DNA of 43,555 nt from CAWUIO01 sp963922455 (lineage in GTDB: Bacteria > Bacteroidota > Bacteroidia > Cytophagales > Microscillaceae): contig CAWUIO010000053.1 in assembly GCA_963922455.1 (NCBI GenBank), forward strand, positions 1 to 43,555. The letters are read 5' to 3'. The position numbers and the translations under genes are program-made. The notes under the pieces are model-generated. The model saw nothing but the letters and a program-made list of their open reading frames with translations, was not told the origin of the DNA and searched no databases. The first letter of the stretch is position 1, and every line of letters starts with the position of its first letter. This document shows, piece by piece, positions 28,801-35,409 of the stretch.

Positions 28801-31645
28801 AGGGCGCCGGGTTAAAATTGGTAATGGTCAGGCTGTTATCATTGATGTACCAAACAAATTTCCCCGAATCAAACTCAGAGCTTAACACATCCAGGTCGCC
28901 ATCACCATCCATATCCACCGTATGCACCCCAAAAGATCCTTGGGAGTTTCCATCTAAGGTACGCTCAACAAAATTTAAGTTGCCGAAGTTTTCTAACCAA
29001 ACCAGTTTGTTTTGGGCAGCTGAGGTGGCTAAGATATCTAAATCACCATCTCCGTCAATATCTGCCAAATGGATCTGGCCTCCACGGTCATTATTAAAAT
29101 TTGACGAAAGTAATACCGTTTCAAAACCTAAGCTGTCTTGGTTGAGGAATACTTCCAAGGAGGTTGAATTGAGCAACACTACGTCATTGTCTCCATCTTT
29201 ATCAATATCCCCAATGCTAAAGTCGTGGACTCCATTGGTATTGACATTATTCGTCAAGCTCGGAAACCCAATGGGTATATAATTCCCTAGTTTGTCCCGG
29301 ATAAGTCTACCTGAGCTGTATACCAATTCTAAAACGCCATCTCCATCTAAATCGCCAAGCCGCGCTTGGGTACGGGCACTAATTTCATCACGGGTCGTAA
29401 AGTTTTCATTTCCATCGTTGATAAAAAGCGTTAACCTATCCCCTCCTGCAAGCACATCCATATCGCCATCTCCATCTATATCGGAGACTTCCACCGTTCG
29501 GGGAGATAATACATTACCTACTGTGCGGGAATTTGCAGAGAAATTTTGGGTACCGTCATTTTCAAACCAACTTACTCTACCTAATAGCTCAGAAACAGAA
29601 ATTATATCCAGGTCCCCGTCTTGATCAATATCGGCTGCGATAGCTTCTCTAGCTCGGTCAGCATTATTTGTAATGGTAAACTTGGTAAACTGCTGATTTC
29701 CGTCGTTTTCAAACCATGCAATCTCATCGTCGGTCACATTGGTTCGCTTGGTGCTTACCAAATCTATATCGCCGTCTCCGTCTAAGTCGGCCGGAAATAA
29801 ACGGCTGGCTCCCAGGCTGAGTGAATCAATCACTTGTTTTACAAACTGAGGAGGACTTTCGGGAGAAGGGGCGCTTGCTACGCGGTATACATAATTTTGA
29901 CCATTAAACAAGGTATCAGGACTTGTATTGGATTGTAGGCCATTGGCTAAGGTCAACTCAATCTCTTCACCGGGGAGAAAGTCTTCATCTGGAACGATGG
30001 TGATGGTATTGCTATTCCCTCCAGTAAAGGTCCACGTGAGTTCTCCTCTTCTTTCGGAGCGGAGTTGAATATTCTGTGAATTGATAGAAGTAGCTTGTAC
30101 CGCTTGATCAAATACAATTTGAAAGTTTGAATTTCGGGCAATGTTCACTTCATTGGGCCTGGGGTTTACTGAAGTAACATGTAAAGAAGAGATTTGGGTA
30201 AAGCTTAGAATAGAGGGTAGATTATTTCGTGAGAACAATACATCTAAGCGCCCATCGCCTGATATATCGATGGTCTCGATGTGGTTTACCCGGGCTTCAG
30301 TTTCATATATTATTTCTTCCTCAAAATAGCTTGGACTTTCTTGTATCATCCACGATACCCGATACGCTTGGCCAATATTGGTATTGATCAAAACATCCAA
30401 GTCCCCGTCCCCATCGGCATCGTTTACCCGAAAGTCATAGAGTAAGCCTTGAAATATGACATTTTCGTTGACAAAACTTAAATTATCGTTTTCTATCCAA
30501 ATGATATTATCATTGGCCGAACCAGATGGGTTACGATGGTAAATAATATCCAAGTCTTGGTCGCCATCCATATCTCGGAGTTGTATGGTCCGGTTTCCTA
30601 ATAATTCTTGGGAGTAAATAATGGTTTCAGAAAACGTTTGGTTGGCATCATTACGAAACCAGGAAATCTTTCCATCGGAAGACGATGAAGTGACAATATC
30701 CGGGAAGCCGTCCTGGTTAAGGTCTCCAATATCAAAACCAAAAACAGTTTGTACATTAATCGTAATCTGATTTTCGGTAAAATTTTGGCTCCCATCATTT
30801 TCCAGCCAAGCTATTCGGTTCTGGTTTTGTTGCCTAGTAACGATGTCTAGGTCACCATCCGCATCTAAGTCTACTGTTAAAACATCTGTTATGCCACTTA
30901 ATACATTGGGTAATAACTGGATTTGTCTTAACTGCCCGCCCCCTTCATTTCGGTACCAAAACAAAACTGAGTTTCGCCAGGCGATGAAGTCCATATTGTC
31001 GTCTTGATCAAGGTCTACAAATCTAAACCCATCTAAGAACGCATTGACTGGGTTGTCTGTATCATTCAAATATTGAAGACGAGTAGGTTCGCCCAGGTTT
31101 CCATTTCCCAGGCCTTCCACATAATAAGCAGAAAAAGATGTTCTGAAGATATAATCCAGGTCACCATCCCCGTCAAAGTCGGCCGCTTGATGGTAAGTAA
31201 AATTGCTTATAGTAGAATCTGTCTTTCCCAAAGCAAACTCAGGCGGGTTTTCGTAACTAGGCTCAACCCGCGAGTAAAACCGGAAGGTCTGAGGAGCCGC
31301 TACCGGAGTGCCATCCACCCCCTGTAAACCACTCGCCAAACTCACTTCTACCGTCTCTCCCGGAATAAAGTCCCGATCCGGATTGAAGGTCAGGGTATTC
31401 GCATTTACCGTAATTAGCCCCCCGTAAGTACCAAATAGGCTACCTCTTACCAAGATATTGTCCTCTACCGTCCCAGAATTAATATCCCGGTCGAAGTTTA
31501 GAACAATATTCGAGTTGAGGGGCACCTGTAAAGCCTCTCTTTGAGGAATGCTAGAGGTGATACGCAACTGAGCAAAGGAATTTTGTAAAGGCAGGAAGAA
31601 GGAAATAAGGAGTATATACCAAAGCTTGTGTACACTGTTTCTCAT
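19874..31645 (-). CDS. Giant T9SS-exported multidomain adhesin-like protein (3,923 aa)
   Basis: Signal peptide at 1-25 (to NSFAQ). Four modules follow, each an SbsA-type Ig domain (starting near 28, 490, 937 and 1373) plus a block of FG-GAP/VCBS repeats. Each block has seven D-x-D-x-D-G-like motifs (for example DIDGDGDLDVLS), i.e. four probable seven-bladed propellers with calcium-binding loops. From about 1846 to 3370 there are about 14 cadherin/CSPG-like domains of about 110 residues, most opening N-[DN]-x-P-P. Then come three FN3 domains (near 3378, 3467 and 3562), two Ig/PKD-like domains with YQW or YQWYRN segments, and a type A T9SS sorting domain (about 3850-3923: YIQVSPNPVRDKIFV, GIYVLEL, ending KRVFKY). 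It should be exported through the outer membrane by the type IX system and placed on the surface or released. Likely roles are adhesion, gliding or prey contact. It is encoded alone, divergent from a PKD lipoprotein. Domain positions are rough. Confidence 0.93.
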   Translation of the reverse strand: MRNSVHKLWYILLISFFLPLQNSFAQLRITSSIPQREALQVPLNSNIVLNFDRDINSGTVEDNILVRGSLFGTYGGLITVNANTLTFNPDRDFIPGETVEVSLASGLQGVDGTPVAAPQTFRFYSRVEPSYENPPEFALGKTDSTISNFTYHQAADFDGDGDLDYIFRTSFSAYYVEGLGNGNLGEPTRLQYLNDTDNPVNAFLDGFRFVDLDQDDNMDFIAWRNSVLFWYRNEGGGQLRQIQLLPNVLSGITDVLTVDLDADGDLDIVTRQQNQNRIAWLENDGSQNFTENQITINVQTVFGFDIGDLNQDGFPDIVTSSSSDGKISWFRNDANQTFSETIIYSQELLGNRTIQLRDMDGDQDLDIIYHRNPSGSANDNIIWIENDNLSFVNENVIFQGLLYDFRVNDADGDGDLDVLINTNIGQAYRVSWMIQESPSYFEEEIIYETEARVNHIETIDISGDGRLDVLFSRNNLPSILSFTQISSLHVTSVNPRPNEVNIARNSNFQIVFDQAVQATSINSQNIQLRSERRGELTWTFTGGNSNTITIVPDEDFLPGEEIELTLANGLQSNTSPDTLFNGQNYVYRVASAPSPESPPQFVKQVIDSLSLGASRLFPADLDGDGDIDLVSTKRTNVTDDEIAWFENDGNQQFTKFTITNNADRAREAIAADIDQDGDLDIISVSELLGRVSWFENDGTQNFSANSRTVGNVLSPRTVEVSDIDGDGDMDVLAGGDRLTLFINDGNENFTTRDEISARTQARLGDLDGDGVLELVYSSGRLIRDKLGNYIPIGFPSLTNNVNTNGVHDFSIGDIDKDGDNDVVLLNSTSLEVFLNQDSLGFETVLLSSNFNNDRGGQIHLADIDGDGDLDILATSAAQNKLVWLENFGNLNFVERTLDGNSQGSFGVHTVDMDGDGDLDVLSSEFDSGKFVWYINDNSLTITNFNPAPFTAQALRDASIQVIFEQNIDPNSVNVNNFEVMGDISGPIACTYSVNDTVAIAQPQMPLKAGERIRVILRNGIVSAQGNNRLPRSFEYTFTVQSDPPEDNPAYWEEQTITNTNFSYAQAVDIDQDGDLDILTGGRKPINWFENDNGVYTQNDIAANVSGPIFPADIDQDGDLDFLAGESNKLAWYENDGNENFIQIDESEFFLPSSVSEIRVVDIDGDGDFDFFAAGFVGSYWLENDGSQDYTLRTITIDRNDFFELGDIDLDGDLDMISTRFGELRLYENDGKQNFESRMLATGISGHLEINDLDLDGDADIILATSTNSNPGLGIFLLENDGRLNFTSKRLSTTRSLETFVRDVDGDGDPDILSRGNFQLFPSGTGLGWYENLGGLSFKERFIAIAGNGIFPADVDNDSDLDVLDFGSLAWYVNSQILDLQDSNPPANAQGVSQNSNIELFFDEAIDVTNPLSEYIQVYGELSGYYSGTFSVTADTLVRFDPDQDFKAGELVRVYISRDLPAQAGGLIRGPYNLEFRTAFSAQNGVTSFSPRQITVTVDNPQESMMVDIDGDGDLDAISVSLNDGKVTWHENDGSQGFTENVINTIDIDQNFSITAGDIDRDGDMDLLATSFRLDNVYMYYNDGNENFTETVLANNSFLNGARDVQVADMNSDGWLDIIVAAEVNNAVYVYYNLQTLNNQGFVNFNARNSLTALEIRDLYISEINKDGFLDIIFTSVVNDEIRVGINDGNATPAFVNVLVSDSINGPSSVFAADIDKDGDNDIVTTSFFDDQVIWLENLDTVNLAFRKYILASDKGRAQDAIALDFDGDADVDILAASESNNQITWFINDASQNFAEQAISNSASGVNDIFIADVDGDGDADVVSSLSVDDEVTWFENIRLGIVNNPPQLSQISVNIPEDTPFDFTLVLFEDQFIDNDPGDQLDSLRIESLPQNGTLFFNNVALTQSLTLDRNQVANLRYEPNPNYNGNDAFEWNARDGELFSATGSTVQILINPVNDAPSLQDINLNVNKNNTLFFSESEFRNAFVDNDADPPATLRIVSLPSSGALFLGGNLVQAGDPPFLASQVGSLTYEPIQNFLGGDSFEWTASDGQLLAPNPALVNISVLNINNPPVVSTFGKATQEDAPLSFTLNDFVDNYSDLDQDPLNQIRISISPLNGSLLLNATVLLDGDVVNQADLVNLVYQPNTSFSGTDIFAWEAFDGLDFSNEVANVEINIISVNDVPQAGNFNLATNEDNPVTFFQNSFFTNYTDEDLDPLDSVQISQLPSNGILLLGQATLSLNDRVDSDDLDILTYLPNQDFFGNDSFNWRAFDGEFFSANEGIVNITVNPINDPPLVNQIDVSVERGQEYTFSASDFLGQYQDVDNDALESILISSPPTNGVLFLGTQPITSNNFPFSLNQATNLVYRPNAQFVGNDVFFWRGFDGQAFSNQSARVRINVIASNNPPFVSNFSVSISETDSIFFQTSDFSGNFTDLDNGDQLESITITDAPANGTLFFNNTAITTPLEVQAANIDQLMYVPNDVIVQTNDVFLWLASDGRSNSDNFAQVLIQISPVVSGNNPPVLTNATLSVDEDQTLTFTQQDFLNSFSDVDPGDQLELVRIVNLPSASSGQLLFSGNPITVPFDILLSDLGQLVYQPNPDFEQSDSFLWTARDASAFANSPANFLINVNPVNDPPQVQNFTLQVDVGNTLNFQSANFGANIQDPDFSDSPESVTILRLPQLGTLSLGATPVTPNQVISFANLSGLNYVPNAGAGNSLDSLQWTASDGDINASPSAQVFINIISSGNQAPVIGVVNDQVMDEDGTLDVQINLSDDQDVNLVNLSASSSNASIVPDDSLGLSGTGALRTLRIRPRANLSGAVTITIRAQDGQLASSERNFNLIINPVNDPPVIQEVSLNTNINTDYNFQNTDFLNAYSDLEGNALDRIRIQTLPQFGNLLLNGNAVNVNDNIVLQDISSLVYRPDNAFVGTDEFTWNASDGSDFASQAQRVVMGVASLPPTIQDITGLSINEEDTLVFSLNDFTSVYQSATPLDRIRIDKVPAQGVLRVNGNLINNGDEILRADLDALQYIPNSSFFGVDQIDWNASNGNQYASNGAQIIIQVNPVNDIPELSDLNFEILVNSEFFFSANSFGPGFLDADGDPIDSLVFLTGPSQGRINRNGNPLLNFPDTLAREALGELTYVPNPDYVGADSFTWTASDGQAFAQTSATVNFDVRTSIINQPPRITTLSDQTVLEDNILDLPIEIIDENPNTVNVRVLSSNTQLLPDQNMILSGLGANRNLRLVPAPNQNGTVRITLNAVDQEGQPAQQSFLVSVVAQDDAPIRVFRIPDIQVLELSPSNQISLRNVFEDIDNEDDEVNLSVFSNSNPSLVQAQIEGDFLLINYPPGQVGRAEIIIQAESNGLFARDTLGVRVLLRAPLNLVVSTLSQSSLLLNWLDESQAETGYQVQRALNADFNPVVAEFNLDADLSEFEDVNLSPNTSYFYRIRAFVDGDTTAFSNPSVATTLAVPARPSELNATLQGNEVLLSWIDNADNESGYRLERASLLTGNNFVEIASLGPNITATVNSGLQANLVYRYRVRAINQFGNSAYSNVALIEIPANDNLPRPPAPRSLEALSVSESQIDLRWQYTEDTLTRFVIQRTQVTNFIGARPEDIDTVGILLNNAFSNTKEFRDDRELRAGRLYYYRIYATNEGGDSNPSSIDSAFAICNLSQVLVAVRDDPGGDNEVICNGKSASLTLARKINDAEYQWRLNALPIQGAIFDTYLATETGVYDCVVSVGTDSSCIDTTLNSILVIVQGDPPNMSIRYQDDFLQASIRDASVYQWYRNGEAVPGANTYFYEPALTGVYYVTATFGEGAGACSATSNSLPFPDLLTASEGEDLSQYIQVSPNPVRDKIFVQLSSDRVGAYSLDLIDVHGKRYRLESGLEGNLLHTEIDISDFAKGIYVLELRTERGVGRKRVFKY

Positions 31646-31751
31646 AGCTTATAAAATATGGGCGTTTACTTGGATCAGCATGATATACGCGAATTTACAA
31701 GAATTTAACTTTTGTTGAAAGCTATCCTTCCTTTTTTGGATAAATATTACG

Positions 31752-31759
31752 TAATTTTG
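31752..31759 (+). promoter_or_regulatory. Possible Bacteroidetes -7 element before PKD lipoprotein
   Basis: TAATTTTG matches the TAnnTTTG -7 consensus of Bacteroidetes promoters and lies 37 bp before the ATG at 31797. A TTTG at 31735-31738 is only 13 bp upstream, closer than the usual -33 spacing, so the call is weak. Confidence 0.25.
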
Positions 31760-31796
31760 AGAGAGTAAACCCGGCAATTCCTAAAAACCTCAACAG

Positions 31797-33266
31797 ATGA
31801 ACCAGGATAGAACTATATACTTCCTTCGCTGGATTATTATGGCTGGCTTTTTCTTATTAGCCTCTTGCTTAAAGATTGAAGAAATTGATTTTATTAGCTT
31901 TCAAGCTGACTTTCAGGCACCTAGCCTTGTGCGGGTGGGCCAAAGAGTCGACTTTCTGGCGGGTAGCAGCACCGCTGGCGCCTCGGCTTTCGAATGGCGT
32001 TTTGGAGATCCTCTTGCCTCTGAAAGCTCAATAGAGAACCCAAAATTTGTTTATGACTCCATAGGAACTTACGATGTAAGTTTGAAAGTGCAAATCCAGA
32101 GGACGAATGGTGTGCTAACTGATTCAACCCAAAAGTCAATCCAGGTGATCCCTCCCACCGAAAACCTCCCAAATACGTTGACATTTGGCTCCTCTGAAAG
32201 TGATGAGGTGACCGCCGATATAATTTGCCTTCCCAGCCAATCGGGCTACATAGTGTTAGCAAAACAAGATGTCCAAACCCTCTATCTCCAAAAGCTAGAT
32301 ATAAACTTCAATACCCTTTGGGTTAGAGAATTTTCCAATATTAGTGATGATCCTGTTTTTCCTCAAGATATCCAATTACTTGCCGACGGGGGCTTTTTGC
32401 TAAGTGGGATTATCCAAGCCAGCCCTTCCAACCGGGATGCCTTTCTTATGCGATTGGATTCTGAAGGGCAGTTTGGAACCCAAGGGTGGCTCCAATTGCT
32501 CAATTCGCTCAAAGACGAAACCTACTTGAATTGTTTTGAGATCACAGACGGTATCACAAGTAATTTTATGGCAGTAGGCAATGTCATTCAAAATGACCGC
32601 TCTACGCTATTGATAGATCGCTACGATGCCCAAGGAACCCGTATATCTACCCAAAATTTTCAAGAAGATTGCCGAAACTGTAAAGCCGGCAAAGGCCTTT
32701 TACTGAGCGAAAATAACTCCTCTCGAATATTACTGGCGGGAACAGACTTGGTAAACCCTTCAGTATTTTCTTTTTCGGTCGATCTCCAAAACGTCAACCT
32801 AGATTTTAAAAATATCATCTCTACTATTGAAGGGGAAGCTCAAAATATATCTCGTCTAAAGAATGGGCAAGTAATTCTTACCGGCCTGACCCGTACTACC
32901 CAGCAAGACAGCAATAACTTATTTGTTGCCAAACTAGAACAGGTTGTCCCCAACTCTGTACCAGCTTGGACAAAAATACTAAGCCTCTATCAAGAAGTAG
33001 GCTTGGATATTAGCGAAACGGATGCAGGCAACATTTTGGTTTTGGGCCAACACTATAACCCCCAAACTCAAGATGATCTTATTCTGGCAGTCTTGAACCC
33101 TTTCTCTGGGGCATTGCTTCAAGTTGAACTCTACGGAGATGCCAACCCAGATAAAGCGGCTTTGTTATTCCAAGATGCCGACGGAAATCATTATATAGCC
33201 GGAAGCCGGGTCAATAACTTCTTGCTCGATATCCGGGATATCAGTATCAGTCCACTAGGCTTTTAG
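31797..33266 (+). CDS. Lipoprotein with PKD domain and beta-propeller-like body
   Basis: The 489-residue protein has a lipoprotein signal ending LLASC (Cys24), then a PKD domain (about 38-117: FLAGSSTAGASAFEWRFGD, IGTYDVSLKV). The remaining 360 residues are made of short strands with recurrent GGFLLSG / NGQVILTG / AGNILVLG / GNHYIAGS motifs spaced at about 50 residues, typical of a beta-propeller such as delta-60-like repeats. It is likely surface-exposed or periplasmic and lipid-anchored. It is transcribed divergently from the giant adhesin gene, with 151 bp between the starts, which may place the two under a shared control region. No enzymatic motif is visible. Confidence 0.82.
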   Translation: MNQDRTIYFLRWIIMAGFFLLASCLKIEEIDFISFQADFQAPSLVRVGQRVDFLAGSSTAGASAFEWRFGDPLASESSIENPKFVYDSIGTYDVSLKVQIQRTNGVLTDSTQKSIQVIPPTENLPNTLTFGSSESDEVTADIICLPSQSGYIVLAKQDVQTLYLQKLDINFNTLWVREFSNISDDPVFPQDIQLLADGGFLLSGIIQASPSNRDAFLMRLDSEGQFGTQGWLQLLNSLKDETYLNCFEITDGITSNFMAVGNVIQNDRSTLLIDRYDAQGTRISTQNFQEDCRNCKAGKGLLLSENNSSRILLAGTDLVNPSVFSFSVDLQNVNLDFKNIISTIEGEAQNISRLKNGQVILTGLTRTTQQDSNNLFVAKLEQVVPNSVPAWTKILSLYQEVGLDISETDAGNILVLGQHYNPQTQDDLILAVLNPFSGALLQVELYGDANPDKAALLFQDADGNHYIAGSRVNNFLLDIRDISISPLGF

Positions 33267-33455
33267 GGGAATAGCTTAAGCTTCTACATTTGTCATTTCC
33301 GGACGGCTGATCGTTACTAGGTAAGCATTGAGATCTAAAAAAGTAAATTCCAAGTTTCCACAAGCCGAATGGTTCAAAGGGATTAGGATTTCTATTTCTG
33401 ACTGAATGGCGTGGTAGATAGTCTCTACTTGCTCCAAGATGAAGCATAAGATTAT

Positions 33456-33742
33456 ACGTAGGGCTGTCCGAAAAGCTAGCAAGCCTGGAAAGAGGAAAAT
33501 GCTATATTGGTAAGCCTCCCAAAGAAAAATGTTGGGGCTTGCCCGTGCTAAAAAATAGGGCTTTAAACGAGAAAATGTCTACCAGCGCGGGCCGGGCTGG
33601 GCTGGTGAGCCGGCCCGCGCGCAGCCAGCGAGGGTCTCACCCCACTCCTTTTAATGAAGAGGCGCCCATCCCTAAGCCAGGTTTTGCTAGGAATAGGGAG
33701 TTCTGAGCTTCTAAGATCAGTATATGGGCTTTTCGGACAGCC
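33456..33742. mobile_element. MITE-like non-autonomous insertion in VOC gene
   Basis: About 287 bp, bounded by inverted repeats GGCTGTCCGAAAAGC (33462-33476) and its complement (33728-33742), with no transposase. Flanks TAAGATTAT (33447-33455) and TTAGATTAT (33743-33751) match at 8 of 9 positions and act as the target-site duplication. The left edge has about six extra bases before the inverted repeat. The terminal sequence resembles those of IS4/IS5-type insertion sequences. It carries hairpin repeat copy 6. Confidence 0.8.
33534..33678 (-). repeat. Hairpin repeat copy 6 (inside MITE-like insertion)
   Basis: It runs GGGGCTT, stem GCCCGTGC (33541-33548), a 36-nt loop, stem GCGCGGGC (33585-33592, with one G-U pair), CGGGCT, and a body with CCCACTCCTTTTAATGAAGA, ending CATCCCTAAGCC. 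The body is shared with copy 8, not with copies 1-4. It lies inside the insertion and not at a gene 3' end. Confidence 0.87.
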
Positions 33743-34072
33743 TTAGATTATGCTCCCTCCAGGCTGTAGGTCTTTTAGAACTGGAAATTCGGCTTTTAAA
33801 CGGGTTTCTGACTTAAAACTTAGGCTGTAGCCACCCATTTGAATTTGCGTCCAGTGCCAAGTGCCCTCTTCTGGTTTGTGAGCCACTAATTCACTGGGTA
33901 AAAATGTTTGGTAAAGACGTACTGTGTCCCGTACATCTTTTACCATAATCTCTGGTACTATCTCTGGCTTGAACATAGGATGCTTTATTTTCTTGATCCA
34001 CACTGATTAAACAATTTATTACCGGTTTTTGCCCACTACCTGTACAATTTAACTCTAAGTAGTACAAACTTT

Positions 34073-34206
34073 GGCTTAGGGATGCCACCCGGAGGGCGGA
34101 GACCGCCGCTGGTAGTGGGGGGCCGGCTCCGGCTTTGCTGGCAAGCCCGGCCTGCGCTGGTCAATAAGGTCAACTCTGCCGTGATTTCTTTGCGCAGGCA
34201 AGCCCC
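34073..34206 (+). repeat. Hairpin repeat copy 7
   Basis: It starts GGCTTAGGGATGCCACCC, body with GGCCGGCTCCGGCTTTGCTG as in copy 5, stem GCCTGCGC (34150-34157), a 34-nt loop, stem GCGCAGGC (34192-34199) and AAGCCCC. The stem again differs on both arms. It faces copy 8 hairpin to hairpin, opposite to the other pairs. I see no gene in 34207-34370 between them. Confidence 0.87.
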
Positions 34207-34370
34207 AAGCCTGGGTTTTATGACTCTTTCTCATCTCCCCGCAAGTTTTTTAAGCAGCACACGTCTAAGTTTTAAAATCAAAAACACGATGCATTTAGGG
34301 ACCCATTTAATGTATCTTTTAGGGCTGGACGTTTACATGCACCTGATAAATCTTGTCTAATGTAAAAACG

Positions 34371-34511
34371 GGGGCTTGCCTGCGCTAGAATTTAGCGAAC
34401 AGCATTATACCTATCTGCCAGCGCAGGCCGGGCTAGGCTGCCGAGCCGTCTCCCGCTCAACCAGCAGTATCGACCCACTCCTTTTCATGAAGAGGCGCCT
34501 ATCCCTAAGCC
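34371..34511 (-). repeat. Hairpin repeat copy 8
   Basis: It runs GGGGCTT, stem GCCTGCGC (34378-34385), a 35-nt loop, stem GCGCAGGC (34421-34428), CGGGCT, body with CCCACTCCTTTTCATGAAGA, and ends CTATCCCTAAGCC. It shares its stem with copy 7 and its body with copy 6. Confidence 0.87.
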
Positions 34512-34650
34512 AAAGAGCCCGTGCCGTGGGTCATGCACATTCCTGCTTAAGTTAGCTTAGGGTAAGTAGGCTATTACGCGTTACATGAACAGCTAGGAAC
34601 GCACTCAGCGAGGGCAAGCTAGCTTAGTTTTTAGAAATGATTGAATAAAA

Positions 34651-34773
34651 GCTCAAATAGGTCTTCACGCTTTGAAAACCCGAGTATACCCGATTTGAGC
34701 CATAGAAGAATAATTTCCTGTTTCTTACACCTTGATTTTTTAAAAAACCGGAGCTAATAGCTTCGTTTTTTTT
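34651..34773 (+). ncRNA. Candidate structured RNA or leader upstream of SnoaL-like gene
   Basis: GCTCAAAT (34651-34658) pairs perfectly with ATTTGAGC (34693-34700), enclosing 34 nt. About 50 nt later a terminator hairpin with eight T follows. The pair ends 31 bp before the next ATG. This could be an sRNA or a cis-regulatory leader; I match it to no known riboswitch class. No promoter was recognised. Confidence 0.3.
34749..34773 (+). terminator. Terminator hairpin with T8 just before SnoaL-like gene
   Basis: CGGAGCT (34749-34755), loop AAT, AGCTTCG (34759-34765, one G-U pair), then TTTTTTTT (34766-34773), with six A upstream. No plus-strand gene ends before it, so it terminates a leader or a small RNA. 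Confidence 0.6.
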
Positions 34774-34803
34774 GTTCTTCCCATATTAGCGAAACGTATT
34801 AAT

Positions 34804-35175
34804 ATGAATTTAGAACAAAGCTTCCAAACATTTGCCCAACTCCTTGAGCAAGGCAAGACCCTTGAGGCTATCGAGCAATTTTATGCCGAAGATGCCACTC
34901 AGTATGAAAATCACAAGCTCTTACTGCAAGGTAAAAGTGCTTTACACGCTCACGAAAGTCAAAACCTAGGGAAAGTAAAAGACCTGACCATCACTTTAAG
35001 CCATGTCGTACTGGATGCCGAGAAAGCCAAGGTATGGGGTGAAATGCAAAATGACTTCATTAGTATAAAGCAAGGGAGATTGCGGCTTCGGGAAGCTTTT
35101 TTTCAACAATGGAAGTCAGGAAAAATCAAGGAACAAAGATTTTATTATGCAGGTATCGAGAAAATTGAGGATTGA
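34804..35175 (+). CDS. SnoaL-like / NTF2-fold protein
   Basis: The 123-residue protein has the order and length of SnoaL-like polyketide-cyclase/NTF2-fold proteins: an N-terminal helix pair with ALLEQGKTLEAIEQFYAEDA-type sequence (here QLLEQGKTLEAIEQFYAED), then strands ending in REAFFQQWKSGKIKEQRFYYA. There is no signal peptide. Members serve as small-molecule isomerases, cyclases or binding proteins; no catalytic set can be assigned here. The ATG is in the context TATTAATATGAATT, nearly the same as at the window's first gene. A terminator with eight T lies 31 bp upstream and suggests a regulated leader. The family call is by pattern, so moderately sure. Confidence 0.75.
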   Translation: MNLEQSFQTFAQLLEQGKTLEAIEQFYAEDATQYENHKLLLQGKSALHAHESQNLGKVKDLTITLSHVVLDAEKAKVWGEMQNDFISIKQGRLRLREAFFQQWKSGKIKEQRFYYAGIEKIED

Positions 35176-35281
35176 AATGGACTTAGCTCATTCATTTTTA
35201 CCCTCAATATGGATATTTTATTATGTTTTTGGATATTACTTAAATTAGATTAAGAAAACCTTAGGAACCTTGGCATACATT

Positions 35282-35408
35282 TGAGCATCATCTTATGTAG
35301 GCACATAAGCAAACAAGGCTCAAAGCCCTCTAGTATTAGTGAGGTCTTTATTCCTTAACTATGAAAAACCTCCTCATAAGGGCTGCTCACCAGGCAGCTC
35401 TTTTTTTA
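35282..35408 (+). ncRNA. Candidate structured RNA or 3' UTR ending in a terminator
   Basis: A nested helix is visible: outer TGAGC (35282-35286) with GCTCA (35318-35322), inner CTTATGT (35292-35298) with ACATAAG (35303-35309) and a 4-nt loop. A weak GAGGT/ACCTC pair (35341-35345, 35368-35372) and a strong terminator follow. It may be a small RNA or the 3' end of the SnoaL-like transcript. Confidence 0.3.
35380..35408 (+). terminator. Factor-independent terminator between convergent genes
   Basis: GGGCTGC (35380-35386), 7-nt loop, GCAGCTC (35394-35400, one G-U pair), then TTTTTTT. It lies 205 bp after the SnoaL-like stop and 2 bp before the convergent GNAT stop. Confidence 0.75.
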
Positions 35409-35409
35409 T

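Larger units (their letters stand above)
33276..34003 (-). pseudogene. VOC (glyoxalase-fold) family gene interrupted by insertion
   Basis: The 5' part (34003 to 33746) encodes a VOC-fold N-terminal half: EIMVKDVRDTVRLYQTFLP to LKDLQPGGSII. The 3' part (from 33455 down to 33276) encodes the C-terminal half: LCFILEQVETIYHAIQ to GNLEFTFLDLNAYLVTISRP. Codons ATA-ATC occur at both edges as part of a target-site duplication. Removing the insert with one duplicated copy joins the two in frame as GGSII-LCFILEQV, giving a protein of about 143 residues, normal for the family. The stop TAA at 33743 arises at the junction, so the gene is almost surely inactive. Another possible start is the ATG at 33976. 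The family includes glyoxalases, dioxygenases and resistance proteins; this member's role is unknown. Confidence 0.85.

Noticed and set aside
19874..31645. Many 60-150 codon plus-strand frames across the giant gene
   Set aside because: They are antisense shadows of the repetitive FG-GAP and cadherin-like coding sequence.
33462..33742. Complete insertion sequence in the VOC gene
   Set aside because: The 287-bp element has no room for a transposase and no frame resembling one; only a non-autonomous element is supported.
34082..34360. Open frame of 92 codons beginning in repeat copy 7
   Set aside because: It consists of repeat sequence plus intergenic DNA, with no recognisable motif or start context.
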